Part shown: positions 47,944 through 61,160 of the stretch, in pieces
How positions within the stretch are numbered: the stretch's first letter is position 1
Layout of the letters: each line of letters opens with the position of its first letter
Translations under genes and position numbers: made by a program
Source: Labilibaculum manganireducens
GTDB lineage: Bacteria > Bacteroidota > Bacteroidia > Bacteroidales > Marinifilaceae
Length of the DNA: 64,000 bases
NCBI RefSeq assembly: GCF_002843385.1
Contig: NZ_MVDE01000008.1
Coordinates: forward strand, 1 to 64,000
Direction of reading: 5' to 3'
Notes under the pieces: model-generated
What the model saw: the letters and a program-made list of their open reading frames with translations, nothing else
The model's database searches: none
Told to the model about the DNA's origin: nothing

Positions 47944-48342
47944 TTATTCTTTCCAAAATCCACTTTGCTTAATCAGACGATATTTTCCTGATCCCAACAG
48001 CATTATGGCGAGTCCTCCAAATAAATACAATGCATTTAATTCAATTCCCAATCCTCCGTACTCATTCAAATGAAAAATACCTTCGGGGTGAGCTGCAGGA
48101 ATAGATACGAGCATTGTCAGGGCAATTAACAATCCCGAAACTCTTGTGTATGTACCTAATAATAAAAGAAGTGGTGCAATTAACTCTCCCAGATAAACTC
48201 CGTACGAAAGCATTTCGGGCAAACCTGTTTTAACGATCAAGAATTTTACTCCGCCAATACCATCCAATAATTTCTGCACTCCATGAAACAACATCAAACC
48301 ACCAACAGATAGTCGTAAAATTAGTTTTCCTAAATTTTCCAT
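47944..48342 (-). CDS. DoxX-family membrane protein
   Basis: 132 residues with four membrane helices. LILRLSVGGLMLFHGVQKLL, YGVYLGELIAPLLLLLGTYT and GGLAIMLLGSGKY match the DoxX/YphA family. The role is uncertain in bacteria (links to thiol stress and quinone use have been proposed). It stands upstream of the OhrR-like operon on the same strand but is separated by a terminator. Confidence 0.9.
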   Translation of the reverse strand: MENLGKLILRLSVGGLMLFHGVQKLLDGIGGVKFLIVKTGLPEMLSYGVYLGELIAPLLLLLGTYTRVSGLLIALTMLVSIPAAHPEGIFHLNEYGGLGIELNALYLFGGLAIMLLGSGKYRLIKQSGFWKE

Positions 48343-48463
48343 AAATATATTTTTATTTGATTAATTTCGATATTCATTACAAATCTATGAGCTTTTATCC
48401 ATGATATAAATGCACAATTTATGTGTATTCATGTACTTTTTTTTCAACATACAATTGCATAAT

Positions 48464-50380
48464 ATGTTACACAATCTTTTACAAGACAATTTTGGATTTT
48501 CTGATTTTAAACCAGGACAAAAAGAGGTTATTTCTACCATACTGGAAGGAAAATCAGCAATAGCTATTTTCCCAACCGGATCAGGAAAATCTCTTTGTTA
48601 CCAACTTCCTGCTCTCCAACTCACGGAACTTACGGTGGTGGTTTCCCCTTTACTGGCTTTAATAAAAGATCAAATAGATTTTCTGCAATCGAAAAATATA
48701 TCTGCAGTCCGAATCGATTCATCTCTCTCGAAAGAAGAAGAACAGGATATCATGAATGGCATCCGTGCCAAACAACACAAAATCTTAATGATATCAGTCG
48801 AACGTTTTAAAAATGAACGCTTTCGCAGATTTCTGAAAGACATTCCAATCTCCTTACTGGTAATTGATGAAGCTCATTGCATCTCGGAATGGGGTCACAA
48901 TTTTAGACCGGATTATTTAAAGCTGCCAAATTATCGTGATACTTTTCGTGCCAAACAAGTACTTTTGCTTACCGCAACTGCAACTCCCAAGGTTATTGAA
49001 GACATGACTAAAAAGTTTGCCATTGCCAAAGAGAATGTAACAGTTACAGGATTTTACCGATCAAACTTAGATGTAAACGTTGTCCCGGTTATTCAATCTG
49101 AAAAAAACAATAAATTACTTTCATTACTGCTTCCCCGAAAAAATGAATGTGGAATTGTGTATGTAACCCAACAAAAAACTGCAGAGGTAGTTGCAGGTAT
49201 ATTATCCTCGAAAGGAATAACGGCCAAGGCATATCATGCAGGATTGAAAAGTGAAGACCGTGAAGAAATCCAAAATCAATTTATGGCCGATAAAGTAAAT
49301 TGTGTGGTTGCAACAATTGCTTTTGGAATGGGAATCGATAAATCGAACATTCGTTATGTGATTCATTACGATCTTCCAAAATCGACAGAAAATTATTCTC
49401 AGGAAATTGGACGGGCAGGCCGCGATGGTAAAAAATCAGATTGTATTGTTTTGGCAAATCATGACAATGTTAATGTGCTTGAGAATTTCATATTTGGAGA
49501 CACTCCTGCCCTATCAGGCATAAAAGAAATTCTCAGTCGCATAAAAAAGGCTAAAACAAGCTGGGAAATTAAGCTAAACACACTTCCGGCACATAGCAAT
49601 ATCCGTATTCTGCCAATTAAAACCCTACTGGTTTACATGGAGATACGAGGAATTATCAAACCTCAATACAGCTATTTTGCAGACTATAGATTTAGCTTAA
49701 ACAACGACGAAAAAAGTATCGTAGAAAAGTTCCAGGGAGAGCGAAAGAAATTTATTCAGGCCATTTTCGATCATTCTGAAAAAGCCAGAAAATGGATCAC
49801 AGTAAATTTCGACACCATCAGCCAAAATTATCCGACAGATAGAAATAGAATTGTTTCTGCTTTGGAATATTTTGATGCTAAGAAATTAATCAATTTGGAA
49901 GCAAAACTAATGGTAGATGTTTTTGCCGTAACAAATCCGGATTTTGATATCGATACTGTGGCGCAAGATCTTTACGACAGTTTTAAAAAGAAAGAAGCAG
50001 TTGAAGTCAACAGAATTCGGGAAATGCTAAGTCTGTTCGAATCGGAAACCTGCATCAGTAAAAATATGGCCAACTATTTTGGTGAATATCCCGAATGGGA
50101 AAAATGCGGGCACTGCTCGGTATGCAGTTCCGGTCCTGTGAAAATTGCAAAATCCCACCAGCTAAAAAGTCTGCCTGAGTATAATTATATAGAATTGTGT
50201 GAAACTGCCATCAATAAATTTGGTGATCTTTTAACAGATGAACTGCTTGCAAAATTTTTATGCGGCATCAACACACCTATTTTCACCCGTTTAAAATTGA
50301 AACAGGAAAAACACTTTGCTTATTTGGAAAATTATCGATTTGGTGATGTTCTGGAATGGGTAACATCAAACAACAAATAA
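48464..50380 (+). CDS. recQ: RecQ-family ATP-dependent DNA helicase
   Basis: 638 residues from the ATG at 48464, where the RecQ-like N-terminus LLQDNFGFSDFKPGQKEVI begins; the frame opens 18 codons earlier. Walker A TGSGKS is at 38–43, then IDEAH, a QxxR-type GRAGRDG motif and a zinc domain (CISKNM, then KCGHCSVC). No HRDC domain is clear, though the C-terminus is long enough for part of a winged helix. It unwinds DNA in repair and recombination. Monocistronic. Confidence 0.93.
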   Translation: MLHNLLQDNFGFSDFKPGQKEVISTILEGKSAIAIFPTGSGKSLCYQLPALQLTELTVVVSPLLALIKDQIDFLQSKNISAVRIDSSLSKEEEQDIMNGIRAKQHKILMISVERFKNERFRRFLKDIPISLLVIDEAHCISEWGHNFRPDYLKLPNYRDTFRAKQVLLLTATATPKVIEDMTKKFAIAKENVTVTGFYRSNLDVNVVPVIQSEKNNKLLSLLLPRKNECGIVYVTQQKTAEVVAGILSSKGITAKAYHAGLKSEDREEIQNQFMADKVNCVVATIAFGMGIDKSNIRYVIHYDLPKSTENYSQEIGRAGRDGKKSDCIVLANHDNVNVLENFIFGDTPALSGIKEILSRIKKAKTSWEIKLNTLPAHSNIRILPIKTLLVYMEIRGIIKPQYSYFADYRFSLNNDEKSIVEKFQGERKKFIQAIFDHSEKARKWITVNFDTISQNYPTDRNRIVSALEYFDAKKLINLEAKLMVDVFAVTNPDFDIDTVAQDLYDSFKKKEAVEVNRIREMLSLFESETCISKNMANYFGEYPEWEKCGHCSVCSSGPVKIAKSHQLKSLPEYNYIELCETAINKFGDLLTDELLAKFLCGINTPIFTRLKLKQEKHFAYLENYRFGDVLEWVTSNNK

Positions 50381-50538
50381 AAGATTAAGAGGTATTTACA
50401 TATATCACTAAAACATTTAATATTATTTTAAATTAGATCACATAAGATATAAATTCAAAATGCTTATTTTTACAGTCTCATAAAAGTATTCTCTACTATC
50501 AAAAAGAATACATACTATATCTATTTAAATTTATTGGT

Positions 50539-51849
50539 TTGAAAAGAAATCCGAACTTCCCGTTTGCTCCGGCAAAAATTCCGTTTTTTTACGGATGGAT
50601 TTGTATGATTGCAGGTACCATAGGTATAATCAGTAGTATTCCCGGGCAAACAATGGGCGTTTCGGTGTTTACCAATTACTTAATCGATTCGTTGAAATTA
50701 AGTCGTGATGCATTGAGTTCAGCCTATTTGATTGGTACTGTGGCGAGTTCTCTTTTCTTAACATATGCAGGTAAAATTTACGATAAATTTGGTGCCCGTT
50801 TCACAGCAATGATCGCTGCCTTAGGATTAGCCGTAACATTAATACTATTTTCCTATTCTGATCTTTTATCCGGGTCGTTATCAAACTTTGTCAGTATTGA
50901 GTTCTCAACAGCTTCATTTGTTCTGATCTCTTTGTTATTCTTCTTCTTACGATTCTCGGGACAAGGAGTACTAACCTTGGCCTCACGAAACCTGATCATG
51001 AAATGGTTCGACCAGCGAAGAGGGCTGGCAAATAGTCTTTCCAGTGCGATTCAATCTTTTGGATTTGCCGTATCTCCACTTTTTATAGCACTGCTTATTA
51101 CCCGCTTTAACTGGAGTATCACCTACCAGATTTTGGCAGTACTTACTTTTCTGTTTGTTATTTTCGCATTTATCTTTTACCGGGATAATCCTGAAGAATG
51201 TGGTTTAATTCCTGATGGAAAAATTATTGAACCAAAACACAAAAGCAATCCTACATTTCAAACTAAAAAACAATATACTCTAAAAGAAGCGCGAAGCACA
51301 TGGGTATTTTGGCTGTTTACTTTTGGCTTAAGTTTTAATGCATTTTTCATTACCGGTTTCACCTTTAATGTCATATCCATCTTCGAATCATGTGGATATT
51401 CGGAACAAAAAGCTTTAAGTGTATTTGTTCCTGCTTCCATCATTTCTATTGTTTCTGCAATTTTAGGTAATCTTCTAAGTGATTACATAAAAATGCAAAA
51501 ACTTCTGATTATTTTTCTACTTGGATGTTTGTTGTCAAGTTTAGGGATTGCAATTTTAGGATCTGAAATTGGCTACTATGTATTAATACTGGGAAATGGT
51601 ATTATGGGTGGCTTGTATTCAGTTTTAGTAGCAATTACATGGCCTCGCTTTTACGGGCGAAAACATTTGGGTGCGATTAGCGGACTATCAATGTCCTTAG
51701 TTGTATTTTCAAGTGCAATGGCGCCCCTTTTCTTCAGTAGAATATTCACATTAACCGGAAGCTATAGCATAGCTGGATACGCTGGAGTCGCCTACGCCGT
51801 CATTTTACTGATTTTCTCAATTAAAGCGAGAAATCCTCAATTACAGTAA
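50539..51849 (+). CDS. MFS transporter, OFA/monocarboxylate-like
   Basis: 436 residues starting at TTG (50539); the next Met is residue 23, which would cut into helix 1, so TTG is preferred. Twelve membrane helices are visible. PFFYGWICMIAGTIGIISSI and the loop YAGKIYDKFGARFTAMIAAL resemble OFA and monocarboxylate transporters, for example oxalate/formate antiporters. Substrate not determined. The beta-galactosidase gene follows after 197 bp, with a hairpin between them. Confidence 0.85.
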   Translation: MKRNPNFPFAPAKIPFFYGWICMIAGTIGIISSIPGQTMGVSVFTNYLIDSLKLSRDALSSAYLIGTVASSLFLTYAGKIYDKFGARFTAMIAALGLAVTLILFSYSDLLSGSLSNFVSIEFSTASFVLISLLFFFLRFSGQGVLTLASRNLIMKWFDQRRGLANSLSSAIQSFGFAVSPLFIALLITRFNWSITYQILAVLTFLFVIFAFIFYRDNPEECGLIPDGKIIEPKHKSNPTFQTKKQYTLKEARSTWVFWLFTFGLSFNAFFITGFTFNVISIFESCGYSEQKALSVFVPASIISIVSAILGNLLSDYIKMQKLLIIFLLGCLLSSLGIAILGSEIGYYVLILGNGIMGGLYSVLVAITWPRFYGRKHLGAISGLSMSLVVFSSAMAPLFFSRIFTLTGSYSIAGYAGVAYAVILLIFSIKARNPQLQ

Positions 51850-51966
51850 AAGAAGATACTGAACTAAATTCAAATGGCATTTAAGAATCAGTCTCTGGTG
51901 TTTTTAGCGCCTCAATTATTTTGTTTATCCTGACGTTTTTAATAAATTCGGGACGGCTTACTTTTG

Positions 51967-51996
51967 AATACCTACCAGCCACCACAGGTAGGTATT
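51967..51996. other. Perfect 10-bp hairpin between the MFS and lacZ-type genes
   Basis: AATACCTACC and GGTAGGTATT around a 10-base loop, 50 bp before the beta-galactosidase start; flanks continue the pairing (CTTTT/AAAGG). No T-run follows, so a regulator site or 5' structure is as likely as a terminator. Confidence 0.5.
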
Positions 51997-52025
51997 GAAA
52001 GGCTATCATATTCCTATTTAGTTGA

Positions 52026-55169
<3,144 letters not shown>

Positions 55170-55195
55170 TCAACACCGGATCACCAATAACACAC

Positions 55196-55231
55196 AATGC
55201 TTAAACTGATTTTAATCGGTTTAAGCATTTG
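55196..55231 (+). terminator. Intrinsic terminator after the beta-galactosidase gene
   Basis: AATGCTTAAACTGAT and ATCGGTTTAAGCATT arms followed by TGTTGTTT. Confidence 0.82.
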
Positions 55232-55355
55232 TTGTTTATAGGAATAAACAATTACCAAACCGGTAATAAAGCAAATCTTAATGTCACATTAAAAAAAAAT
55301 CTTCTTTTGGGTGTAATAATCTTATATTTCTACCACTAATTAAGAAAAAACAATA

Positions 55356-55841
55356 GTGAGTAACGATTTTTACACATCATCGATTCTTCCATATGCTGCC
55401 ATTATCATTAAGATATGCCGGGCATACACGAATACACAGGAAGATTTCGAAGATTACTACCAAGAGGTTTGTTTACAGATATGGAGAAGTAATGAAAATT
55501 TTAGAGGACAATCGGAATGGTCGACATGGATCTATCGATTGAGCTTGAATGTTTGCCTGACCTTACTGAAGAAAAACAGCAAGCATCATGTTACTTCAGA
55601 TCAATTACCAGACGTGGCAGCTGAAGACAACCGGACCTTTGACGATGAGTCCCTTAATCATCTCTATACTGCGATCAAGCAATTATCAGAGATAGACAGG
55701 GCAGTTGTTTTGCTTTATCTGGAGGAAAAATCCTATCAGGAAATTGCAGAAATTATTGGTACAAATCCGAACAATATTGGTGTGCGGGTTAAAAGAATTA
55801 AAGAACGGCTAAAAAAAATATTAGATGGAAAAGTCAATTGA
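55356..55841 (+). CDS. Sigma-70 family (ECF-like) RNA polymerase sigma factor
   Basis: 161 residues from a GTG start. Region 2 (EDFEDYYQEVCLQIWRS, then WSTWIYRLSLNVC) and region 4 (LSEIDRAVVLLYLEEKSYQE, IAEIIGTNPNNIGVRVKRI) are both present. The next gene overlaps its end by 17 bp, so the pair is translationally coupled, in the manner of sigma factors with membrane partners. Target promoters are unknown. Confidence 0.9.
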   Translation: MSNDFYTSSILPYAAIIIKICRAYTNTQEDFEDYYQEVCLQIWRSNENFRGQSEWSTWIYRLSLNVCLTLLKKNSKHHVTSDQLPDVAAEDNRTFDDESLNHLYTAIKQLSEIDRAVVLLYLEEKSYQEIAEIIGTNPNNIGVRVKRIKERLKKILDGKVN

Positions 55842-56466
55842 AACAATTTGGAAAGAAGGTTTTTTAGAAAGCGATGCATTGGTAGCCCCAAAACTAAATG
55901 ACTTGTACAATCAAAAATCCAAACACATTATCGATAAATTCAAAAGAATGTTCAGAATAAACCTGAATGCATTATTTATAGGTTCATTCGTAATTTTGAT
56001 TGCTTCCGGTGTTGTGGGAATCCCTGTTATGGGTATAGGATATTTTTTCATTTTAAATGCTATTTTACTGGTCAACAGAAAATTAATGAAAGGCCTGTTT
56101 AAAATTGATAAAAATGTAAACAGCTACCAATATTTGAAATCATTCGATAACTGGATGAAAGAACAACTTGCAGTTAACAGAAAACTAGCCAGATATTATT
56201 ACCCTTTATTTTTCCTTTTTATGGTATTGGGTTTTTGGTTTTCGCAGGATATTCAGGAAACATTTAAAGGGATATTAGAAAGACCCAATCAAATTTATCT
56301 CATAAATAACATACCGGTACTATGGACAATTCCAGTTGTAATTATTACAGGTTTACTAGCCTACTTTGGCGATCGAATTTACAATTTTGATGTGAGCCTG
56401 ATTTATGGCCAGGTATTTAGAAAGCTGGATGAACTAATTGCAGATATTGAAGAATTGAGAGCCTGA
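55825..56466 (+). CDS. Membrane protein coupled to a sigma factor, possible anti-sigma partner
   Basis: 213 residues. A soluble N-terminus (about 1–45) is followed by four likely membrane helices (about 49–85, 123–145, 170–192) and a helical tail. No anti-sigma domain was recognised, but overlap with the sigma gene and a cytosolic N-terminus are typical of partner regulators. Function is inferred from position only. Confidence 0.75.
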   Translation: MEKSIETIWKEGFLESDALVAPKLNDLYNQKSKHIIDKFKRMFRINLNALFIGSFVILIASGVVGIPVMGIGYFFILNAILLVNRKLMKGLFKIDKNVNSYQYLKSFDNWMKEQLAVNRKLARYYYPLFFLFMVLGFWFSQDIQETFKGILERPNQIYLINNIPVLWTIPVVIITGLLAYFGDRIYNFDVSLIYGQVFRKLDELIADIEELRA

Positions 56467-56501
56467 TTCTCATTCAAAATCATAATTTTAATTTTACGGG
56501 C

Positions 56502-56936
56502 ATGACAATACAAAAAATAGAAGAAAGAGCTAATAATGAGCAAAATATAAAGCTTACAAAAGCATATCATAAGTTACAGGTTTTGATTGATGAGTTGAAT
56601 AAAAGAGAAATACCGGAAAATATCCAAAACGCTGTTAATACGGATATTGCCGCGATTAATTCATTTTCAGAAACAGATCAAAAACTGGTCAGACTTCTGA
56701 GAAAAGTATATTATAAAACTCTGAGACTAATTGAAAAAGAGCTTAATCTGGTTACAAAAAACCACTACAAAAACCTATATATGGCTATTGGAGTTGCTCT
56801 GGGAGTTGTGTTTTCTACCTCTTTTGATAACAATGGCATGGGCTTGATACTTGGTTTGGCAATAGGAATATCTGTAGGAATATATTTTGATAAAAAAGCA
56901 GAACAAAATGGAAATCAACTAAATTTAGAATGCTAA
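56502..56936 (+). CDS. Small protein with C-terminal membrane hairpin, sigma-operon member
   Basis: 144 residues. The N-terminal 90 residues are helical and charged; the C-terminus has Gly-rich membrane segments (YMAIGVALGVVFS, GMGLILGLAIGISVG), a glycine-zipper-like hairpin. No family was recognised. It follows the sigma operon after 35 bp on the same strand. Confidence 0.7.
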   Translation: MTIQKIEERANNEQNIKLTKAYHKLQVLIDELNKREIPENIQNAVNTDIAAINSFSETDQKLVRLLRKVYYKTLRLIEKELNLVTKNHYKNLYMAIGVALGVVFSTSFDNNGMGLILGLAIGISVGIYFDKKAEQNGNQLNLEC

Positions 56937-57015
56937 GTTGACTGTTGAAATTTCAGTATTAGTCAAATTCACATTTATACTTGCTTTTACATAAACAGAA
57001 TATAAGAAAAAAAGC

Positions 57016-57052
57016 AAATCCCGCTATAGTGCCAATACTATTAACGGGATTT
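57016..57052. terminator. Hairpin terminator between convergent genes
   Basis: AAATCCCG and CGGGATTT arms with a 21-base loop and T-rich flank, between the sigma operon and the secreted cluster on the opposite strand. Confidence 0.65.
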
Positions 57053-57081
57053 CTTTCTAACTAAAATACAATAATGTTATA

Positions 57082-58011
57082 CTAAATCTCAACTCCTTTT
57101 AAGGTGATACCTATTGATTGAAAATAATCATATATCTGATTGTTAGATTTCATTCTCGTTTTAATATGAAAATCTATTTTGTGTTTAAACTCTGCTTCTG
57201 CCTTTTTGATATCTCCTGCCAATTCATAACAAATACCCAAGCATAAATGGGCTTCTGGTGAAGGTTCTTTATCAATAATTTTTCGGTAGATATTGGCCAC
57301 ATCGCTTAACCTGGCCTCATTCAACAAAGTTTGAATGGTTTTTATATCATTCTTTAGTTCTTTATCTTTTATCTTAAGTTTAGGAAAACGGTAGCAAATC
57401 ATATCACATTCGGCAAAGTGCTGTAAGTAGTACAATTGTGAGCCAATTTGTTTCACTAATTTCTCATTCATCTCCTCAAGGGATATCAGTTTTTTCCCTT
57501 TCTTCAATACCGATTTCGTTTCGTATGAAATTGTATCAGAAGAAGTAGACTTATCTTTATACTTCAAATCAAGAACTATATTAACATCAAGCGAATTTGT
57601 TGCACGAACCTCTTTAAATGGAATTTTCACTCCGCCTCTTCCTTTAAATTCATGCAGCCAGGTGTCAATTTTTTCTGATTTAGCTGTGTAATTCAATCGT
57701 GGTTGTAGAATTACATCCGCCTCTTCTTTACTTGTTGCCAACGAATAGATTTTCATATCTCTCCAGTGCTTTTCTATGCGCAAACCCTTACCTCTTGGAG
57801 AATTAATCCAATTACCTGATTCGAATTTACTTTTCAGTAAAGTATCAATATCGAAAGGGATATCATCCCCGCTTACTGCAGCAGGTTCAATGTAAATCTT
57901 AGGCCGCAAAAGAGGTTCTTTAGTCATCTTAAAAGCCGGAGCAAATATCTCCTGAGCGATTGACACACCACAAAACAGGATCAGACTCAAAAATAGTAAT
58001 GTCTTTTTCAT
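57082..58011 (-). CDS. Secreted TPR-containing protein, unknown function
   Basis: 309 residues with a signal peptide ending at VSIAQ. The middle (about 40–190) is beta-rich with PFDIDTLLKSKFESG and an ADVILQPRLNYTAKSE strand pattern; the C-terminus has TPR-like helices (EAHLCLGICYELAGDIKKAE). It is last in a cluster of three secreted genes on the minus strand (58607, 58022, 57082). It resembles the DUF6340-like group of Bacteroidota; function is unknown. Confidence 0.8.
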   Translation of the reverse strand: MKKTLLFLSLILFCGVSIAQEIFAPAFKMTKEPLLRPKIYIEPAAVSGDDIPFDIDTLLKSKFESGNWINSPRGKGLRIEKHWRDMKIYSLATSKEEADVILQPRLNYTAKSEKIDTWLHEFKGRGGVKIPFKEVRATNSLDVNIVLDLKYKDKSTSSDTISYETKSVLKKGKKLISLEEMNEKLVKQIGSQLYYLQHFAECDMICYRFPKLKIKDKELKNDIKTIQTLLNEARLSDVANIYRKIIDKEPSPEAHLCLGICYELAGDIKKAEAEFKHKIDFHIKTRMKSNNQIYDYFQSIGITLKGVEI

Positions 58012-58021
58012 ATTTTACAAA

Positions 58022-58540
58022 TTAAAAGTGATGTATTAATTCGAAACGTGAGGCATCCCTCACCTCATTTACAGGATAAAAATCTCCTTTTTCAGTAAGT
58101 CCTAAATATTTATGAGTTGCACAATTTTCCAACACAACAGCATGATCATCAAGAAGCACAAACCATGATTTTGAATACTCTCCTACCACAAATCTGCATT
58201 TCACGAAAAAGATATCATCTTCACTTTTGTTGTGCTCCAATACCATATTTTCACTATTTGCATCCATAAAATGAACTTCGATTGCACGATTGGGAGTAAA
58301 CATTGCCTCTTTAAAAAACAAAAGAGGCAAATCTGATATATTTTTTACCTTAACACATTCTTGTCCAACTGCTATGTCTGATTCAACTTCAACCATTGAA
58401 AAGAAATTATACTTTTTAATTAACTCGTCTTCTGCCGAGGTTGAAATTACATTTACCAATTGTGCCGAAACCTGCGTAGAGAACAGTAAAAAAAAGGCAA
58501 AAAGAAATCCGGTAAACGGTTTAAATAAGTCTCTTACCAT
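58022..58540 (-). CDS. Secreted protein, unknown function
   Basis: 172 residues with a signal sequence (about 1–27, ending VSAQ). It has no recognised domain; a beta-rich pattern is likely (CVKVKNISDLPLLFFKEAMF, CRFVVGEYSKSWFVLLDD). Middle gene of the three-gene cluster, 10 bp before the TPR gene, so co-transcribed. Confidence 0.75.
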   Translation of the reverse strand: MVRDLFKPFTGFLFAFFLLFSTQVSAQLVNVISTSAEDELIKKYNFFSMVEVESDIAVGQECVKVKNISDLPLLFFKEAMFTPNRAIEVHFMDANSENMVLEHNKSEDDIFFVKCRFVVGEYSKSWFVLLDDHAVVLENCATHKYLGLTEKGDFYPVNEVRDASRFELIHHF

Positions 58541-58566
58541 TAGAATTCTATTTTAGAATAAAATAA

Positions 58567-58593
58567 TTGGACAGACCTTTACGATCTGCCCAA
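58567..58593 (-). terminator. Probable terminator after the 743-residue secreted gene
   Basis: TTGGGCAGA and TCTGTCCAA arms (minus strand) followed by TTATTTTATT; only 14 bp past the stop at 58607. It may lower expression of the two downstream genes. Confidence 0.55.
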
Positions 58594-58606
58594 CACTTGA
58601 ATTGTA

Positions 58607-60838
58607 TTAATATTTAAAAGTTCTGGTTGCTTTATAAGGACCTACTTTCATCTCTGTCCAGTTGCCTTGGGCATCGTAAACAAACTCACAATCCCAATCC
58701 ATACCGGTATCAATAGTAAAATTATCAGAACTAACCTGAGGACCGGCTCCAGCAAGGAATGCATAATTCATAAAACCTTTGAAACTCATTCTCTCGTTCA
58801 TCGATAACTTACCTGCTAAATCTAAATCGTAATGAATTTTCACAGGATTACCATGATCATCAACTGAAGAAAATTTCATGTCTCTAATCATTTTATCTGC
58901 ATTGATATTTTGTTGTCCAACCCCTTTCGAACCAGCTAAATGAGTATGGGTTGTACCATTCCAGTTCCATTCAGTAAAGACACCATCTTCGTTAATTGAA
59001 GCAATCGTTTCGAATTCTGTTGTGGTTTTTGGTTTTTTAGGAACAAATCCATTCGCATTTAAAAGATCCTTGAAAATGGCATTTACCCGTGGTAAAGCCG
59101 ACTTTCCTGTAAAGTAAACTTTCCCCTCAAGATCAACCATCAATTGCACATCTTCCTCGCTTACTTTGCCTCCCATAAAGCCGATATTTTTGGTGATATT
59201 ATTGGCTGCACCATGAGTAGCTCCAACCAAAGGATCGCTGATTTCATCAATCTTTGTATAGGAAGTAGTCTTGCCATAATATTCTGCAAACATTCCTGCG
59301 TTTACTTCCATATAGGCATATTTTCCCGCTTCGTTATAAACAGGCTTGATATCACGGGTAATAATTTTGTCTTTTGATCCATCCTCTGCAATACCAATTT
59401 GGCTGGCTTCCAATTTTTTCACTCTGCGTTTGCTATCAAACTTCACGGTAAAATCAACTGGTTCATCACCTTCTTTAGTTATTTGTCCAGTCATGGTTTT
59501 TGGCAATCCGGTAAAGTCCTGTAAAGGAAGGAATTGAAATGGGTAATCAAGCTCGAACAACTGACACAGCAAATCGTTGTGTGCATAAAAATCTACAAAC
59601 TGCGACAAGTTTCTGTTGATAGTAGTCAATAAAGCCGGATATGCATTTGCCCCTTTTGGATAAAAATTTACAAAACTCTCAATGTCTTTGTAATTTGAAT
59701 ATTTCTTCATATCCTTGGTACCGATAGCTATAGATCCATATTCCGCTTTGGCAGCAACACGTTGCTCTTTAGATAGCTCCCCTTTAACCAATTGATTGAA
59801 AACTTTAATTTTCCCGAAGGTATCCTCTATTTCGCCGGCATACTTCTTCAGGTACTCCTGAGATTTTTCAACATTTTCCATCCATGCGTAACACAAAGAT
59901 AAATTGTGGTATGCAACCCATCTTGTCTTATCAGAGCATTTGCTGATATTTGGCTCTAAAACCATAATATAGTCCGCTAATGTTGCTTTCTCATCTTTAT
60001 TAAGCAATAAACCCTTCTTATTTTCGAATAAAGCCACAGTTGGCTTGGTAAGTTTATTCAATTCTTTAATTTCTTTGATACTTCCCAATTTTGCAGCCAC
60101 AGTAAACTGACCAAATCCAAAATGTGAGAATACTTCTTTGTGAACTCTTTTGTAAGCTTCGTTCACACCAATTTCATCTGAAACTGAAAGAGCATCATTA
60201 GCAGGTGCCTGGGAAATACTTCCAAGTTTTGCCGGTGCCGCGGGTGTGTATTTTTTAGTTTTGGTTTTACCGGAAACCAAACCTAAATTATCCTCATAAA
60301 TTACCTCTCCCTGGGCTGATGTCACCTGATATCTGCAGTTTACACTCCAAGGTACCAGATAATATCCTTCCTTATCTGCTGTGGTTGGCATTCTTTCCTC
60401 TGTTCCCATCTCAGTTTTAGGTGTCTCTGAAAGAACAAAAATTTCAACATTTACTTTCTCTTTTACACTATTCATGTCATACTTAATGTATGCAGGAACA
60501 AAATTCCATACTGCAAATCTGCCTTCTTCATCTTTAATTGCATCTATCATTTTGTTGATTTCAGCAGCTTTATCGATGGTTTTATTAACTGCACCAGCCA
60601 TTGCCGCACCAAAACCACCTAATTTTGAACCAAACTTAGATACTTTTGCTTTTGATGTTTCTCTTTTAGCTTCCTGTAAAGCTTTATCTGTTGATAAAAA
60701 TACATTTGCAGATGAAAATTTCACCTTTTCTGCAGGAGCTTGAAAGAAACTCACTTTATCTTTCCCTTTAAACGATTGAGAATTTCCCAATACAGGAATC
60801 AAAATCAAGCTAAGTAAAACGAGTAGATTTTTCTTCAT
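58607..60838 (-). CDS. Large secreted protein, unknown function
   Basis: 743 residues with a signal peptide (MKKNLLVLLSLILIPVLGNS). No catalytic motif was recognised. A helical segment around 60–100 (KRETSKAKVSKFGSKLGGFG) is followed by beta-rich parts and a TPR-like region (VAYHNLSLCYAWMENVEKSQ); the C-terminus has YD-like strands (FVYDAQGNWTEMKVG, RTFKY). It leads the cluster and lies opposite the TPR–LuxR gene with a 378-bp promoter region between them. Confidence 0.78.
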   Translation of the reverse strand: MKKNLLVLLSLILIPVLGNSQSFKGKDKVSFFQAPAEKVKFSSANVFLSTDKALQEAKRETSKAKVSKFGSKLGGFGAAMAGAVNKTIDKAAEINKMIDAIKDEEGRFAVWNFVPAYIKYDMNSVKEKVNVEIFVLSETPKTEMGTEERMPTTADKEGYYLVPWSVNCRYQVTSAQGEVIYEDNLGLVSGKTKTKKYTPAAPAKLGSISQAPANDALSVSDEIGVNEAYKRVHKEVFSHFGFGQFTVAAKLGSIKEIKELNKLTKPTVALFENKKGLLLNKDEKATLADYIMVLEPNISKCSDKTRWVAYHNLSLCYAWMENVEKSQEYLKKYAGEIEDTFGKIKVFNQLVKGELSKEQRVAAKAEYGSIAIGTKDMKKYSNYKDIESFVNFYPKGANAYPALLTTINRNLSQFVDFYAHNDLLCQLFELDYPFQFLPLQDFTGLPKTMTGQITKEGDEPVDFTVKFDSKRRVKKLEASQIGIAEDGSKDKIITRDIKPVYNEAGKYAYMEVNAGMFAEYYGKTTSYTKIDEISDPLVGATHGAANNITKNIGFMGGKVSEEDVQLMVDLEGKVYFTGKSALPRVNAIFKDLLNANGFVPKKPKTTTEFETIASINEDGVFTEWNWNGTTHTHLAGSKGVGQQNINADKMIRDMKFSSVDDHGNPVKIHYDLDLAGKLSMNERMSFKGFMNYAFLAGAGPQVSSDNFTIDTGMDWDCEFVYDAQGNWTEMKVGPYKATRTFKY

Positions 60839-61160
60839 TACATTAAAAATTTAATAATTATTATAAATTGATTTTAAGTATCTTTTTCAAAAAAAATAAG
60901 CTGCAGGCAACATTAAAATCATTCAAGCTTAATCACATTGCTTTTACAATAATGTGCCTATATTATTCTGATTCCTGTTTACTGAAACAAAGCCTTCATC
61001 ATAATCTCAAAGTATCTGCTGCAAGCATCGCAAATATGAACAATCGCCCTATAAGTGAGAAACAACACCAATAGACATTACAATAGACATTTACATCCTT
61101 TTTGATTTACTGTCTTAATTACAGCCTGTTATGAAACACTCCATTAACACATATTCAACA

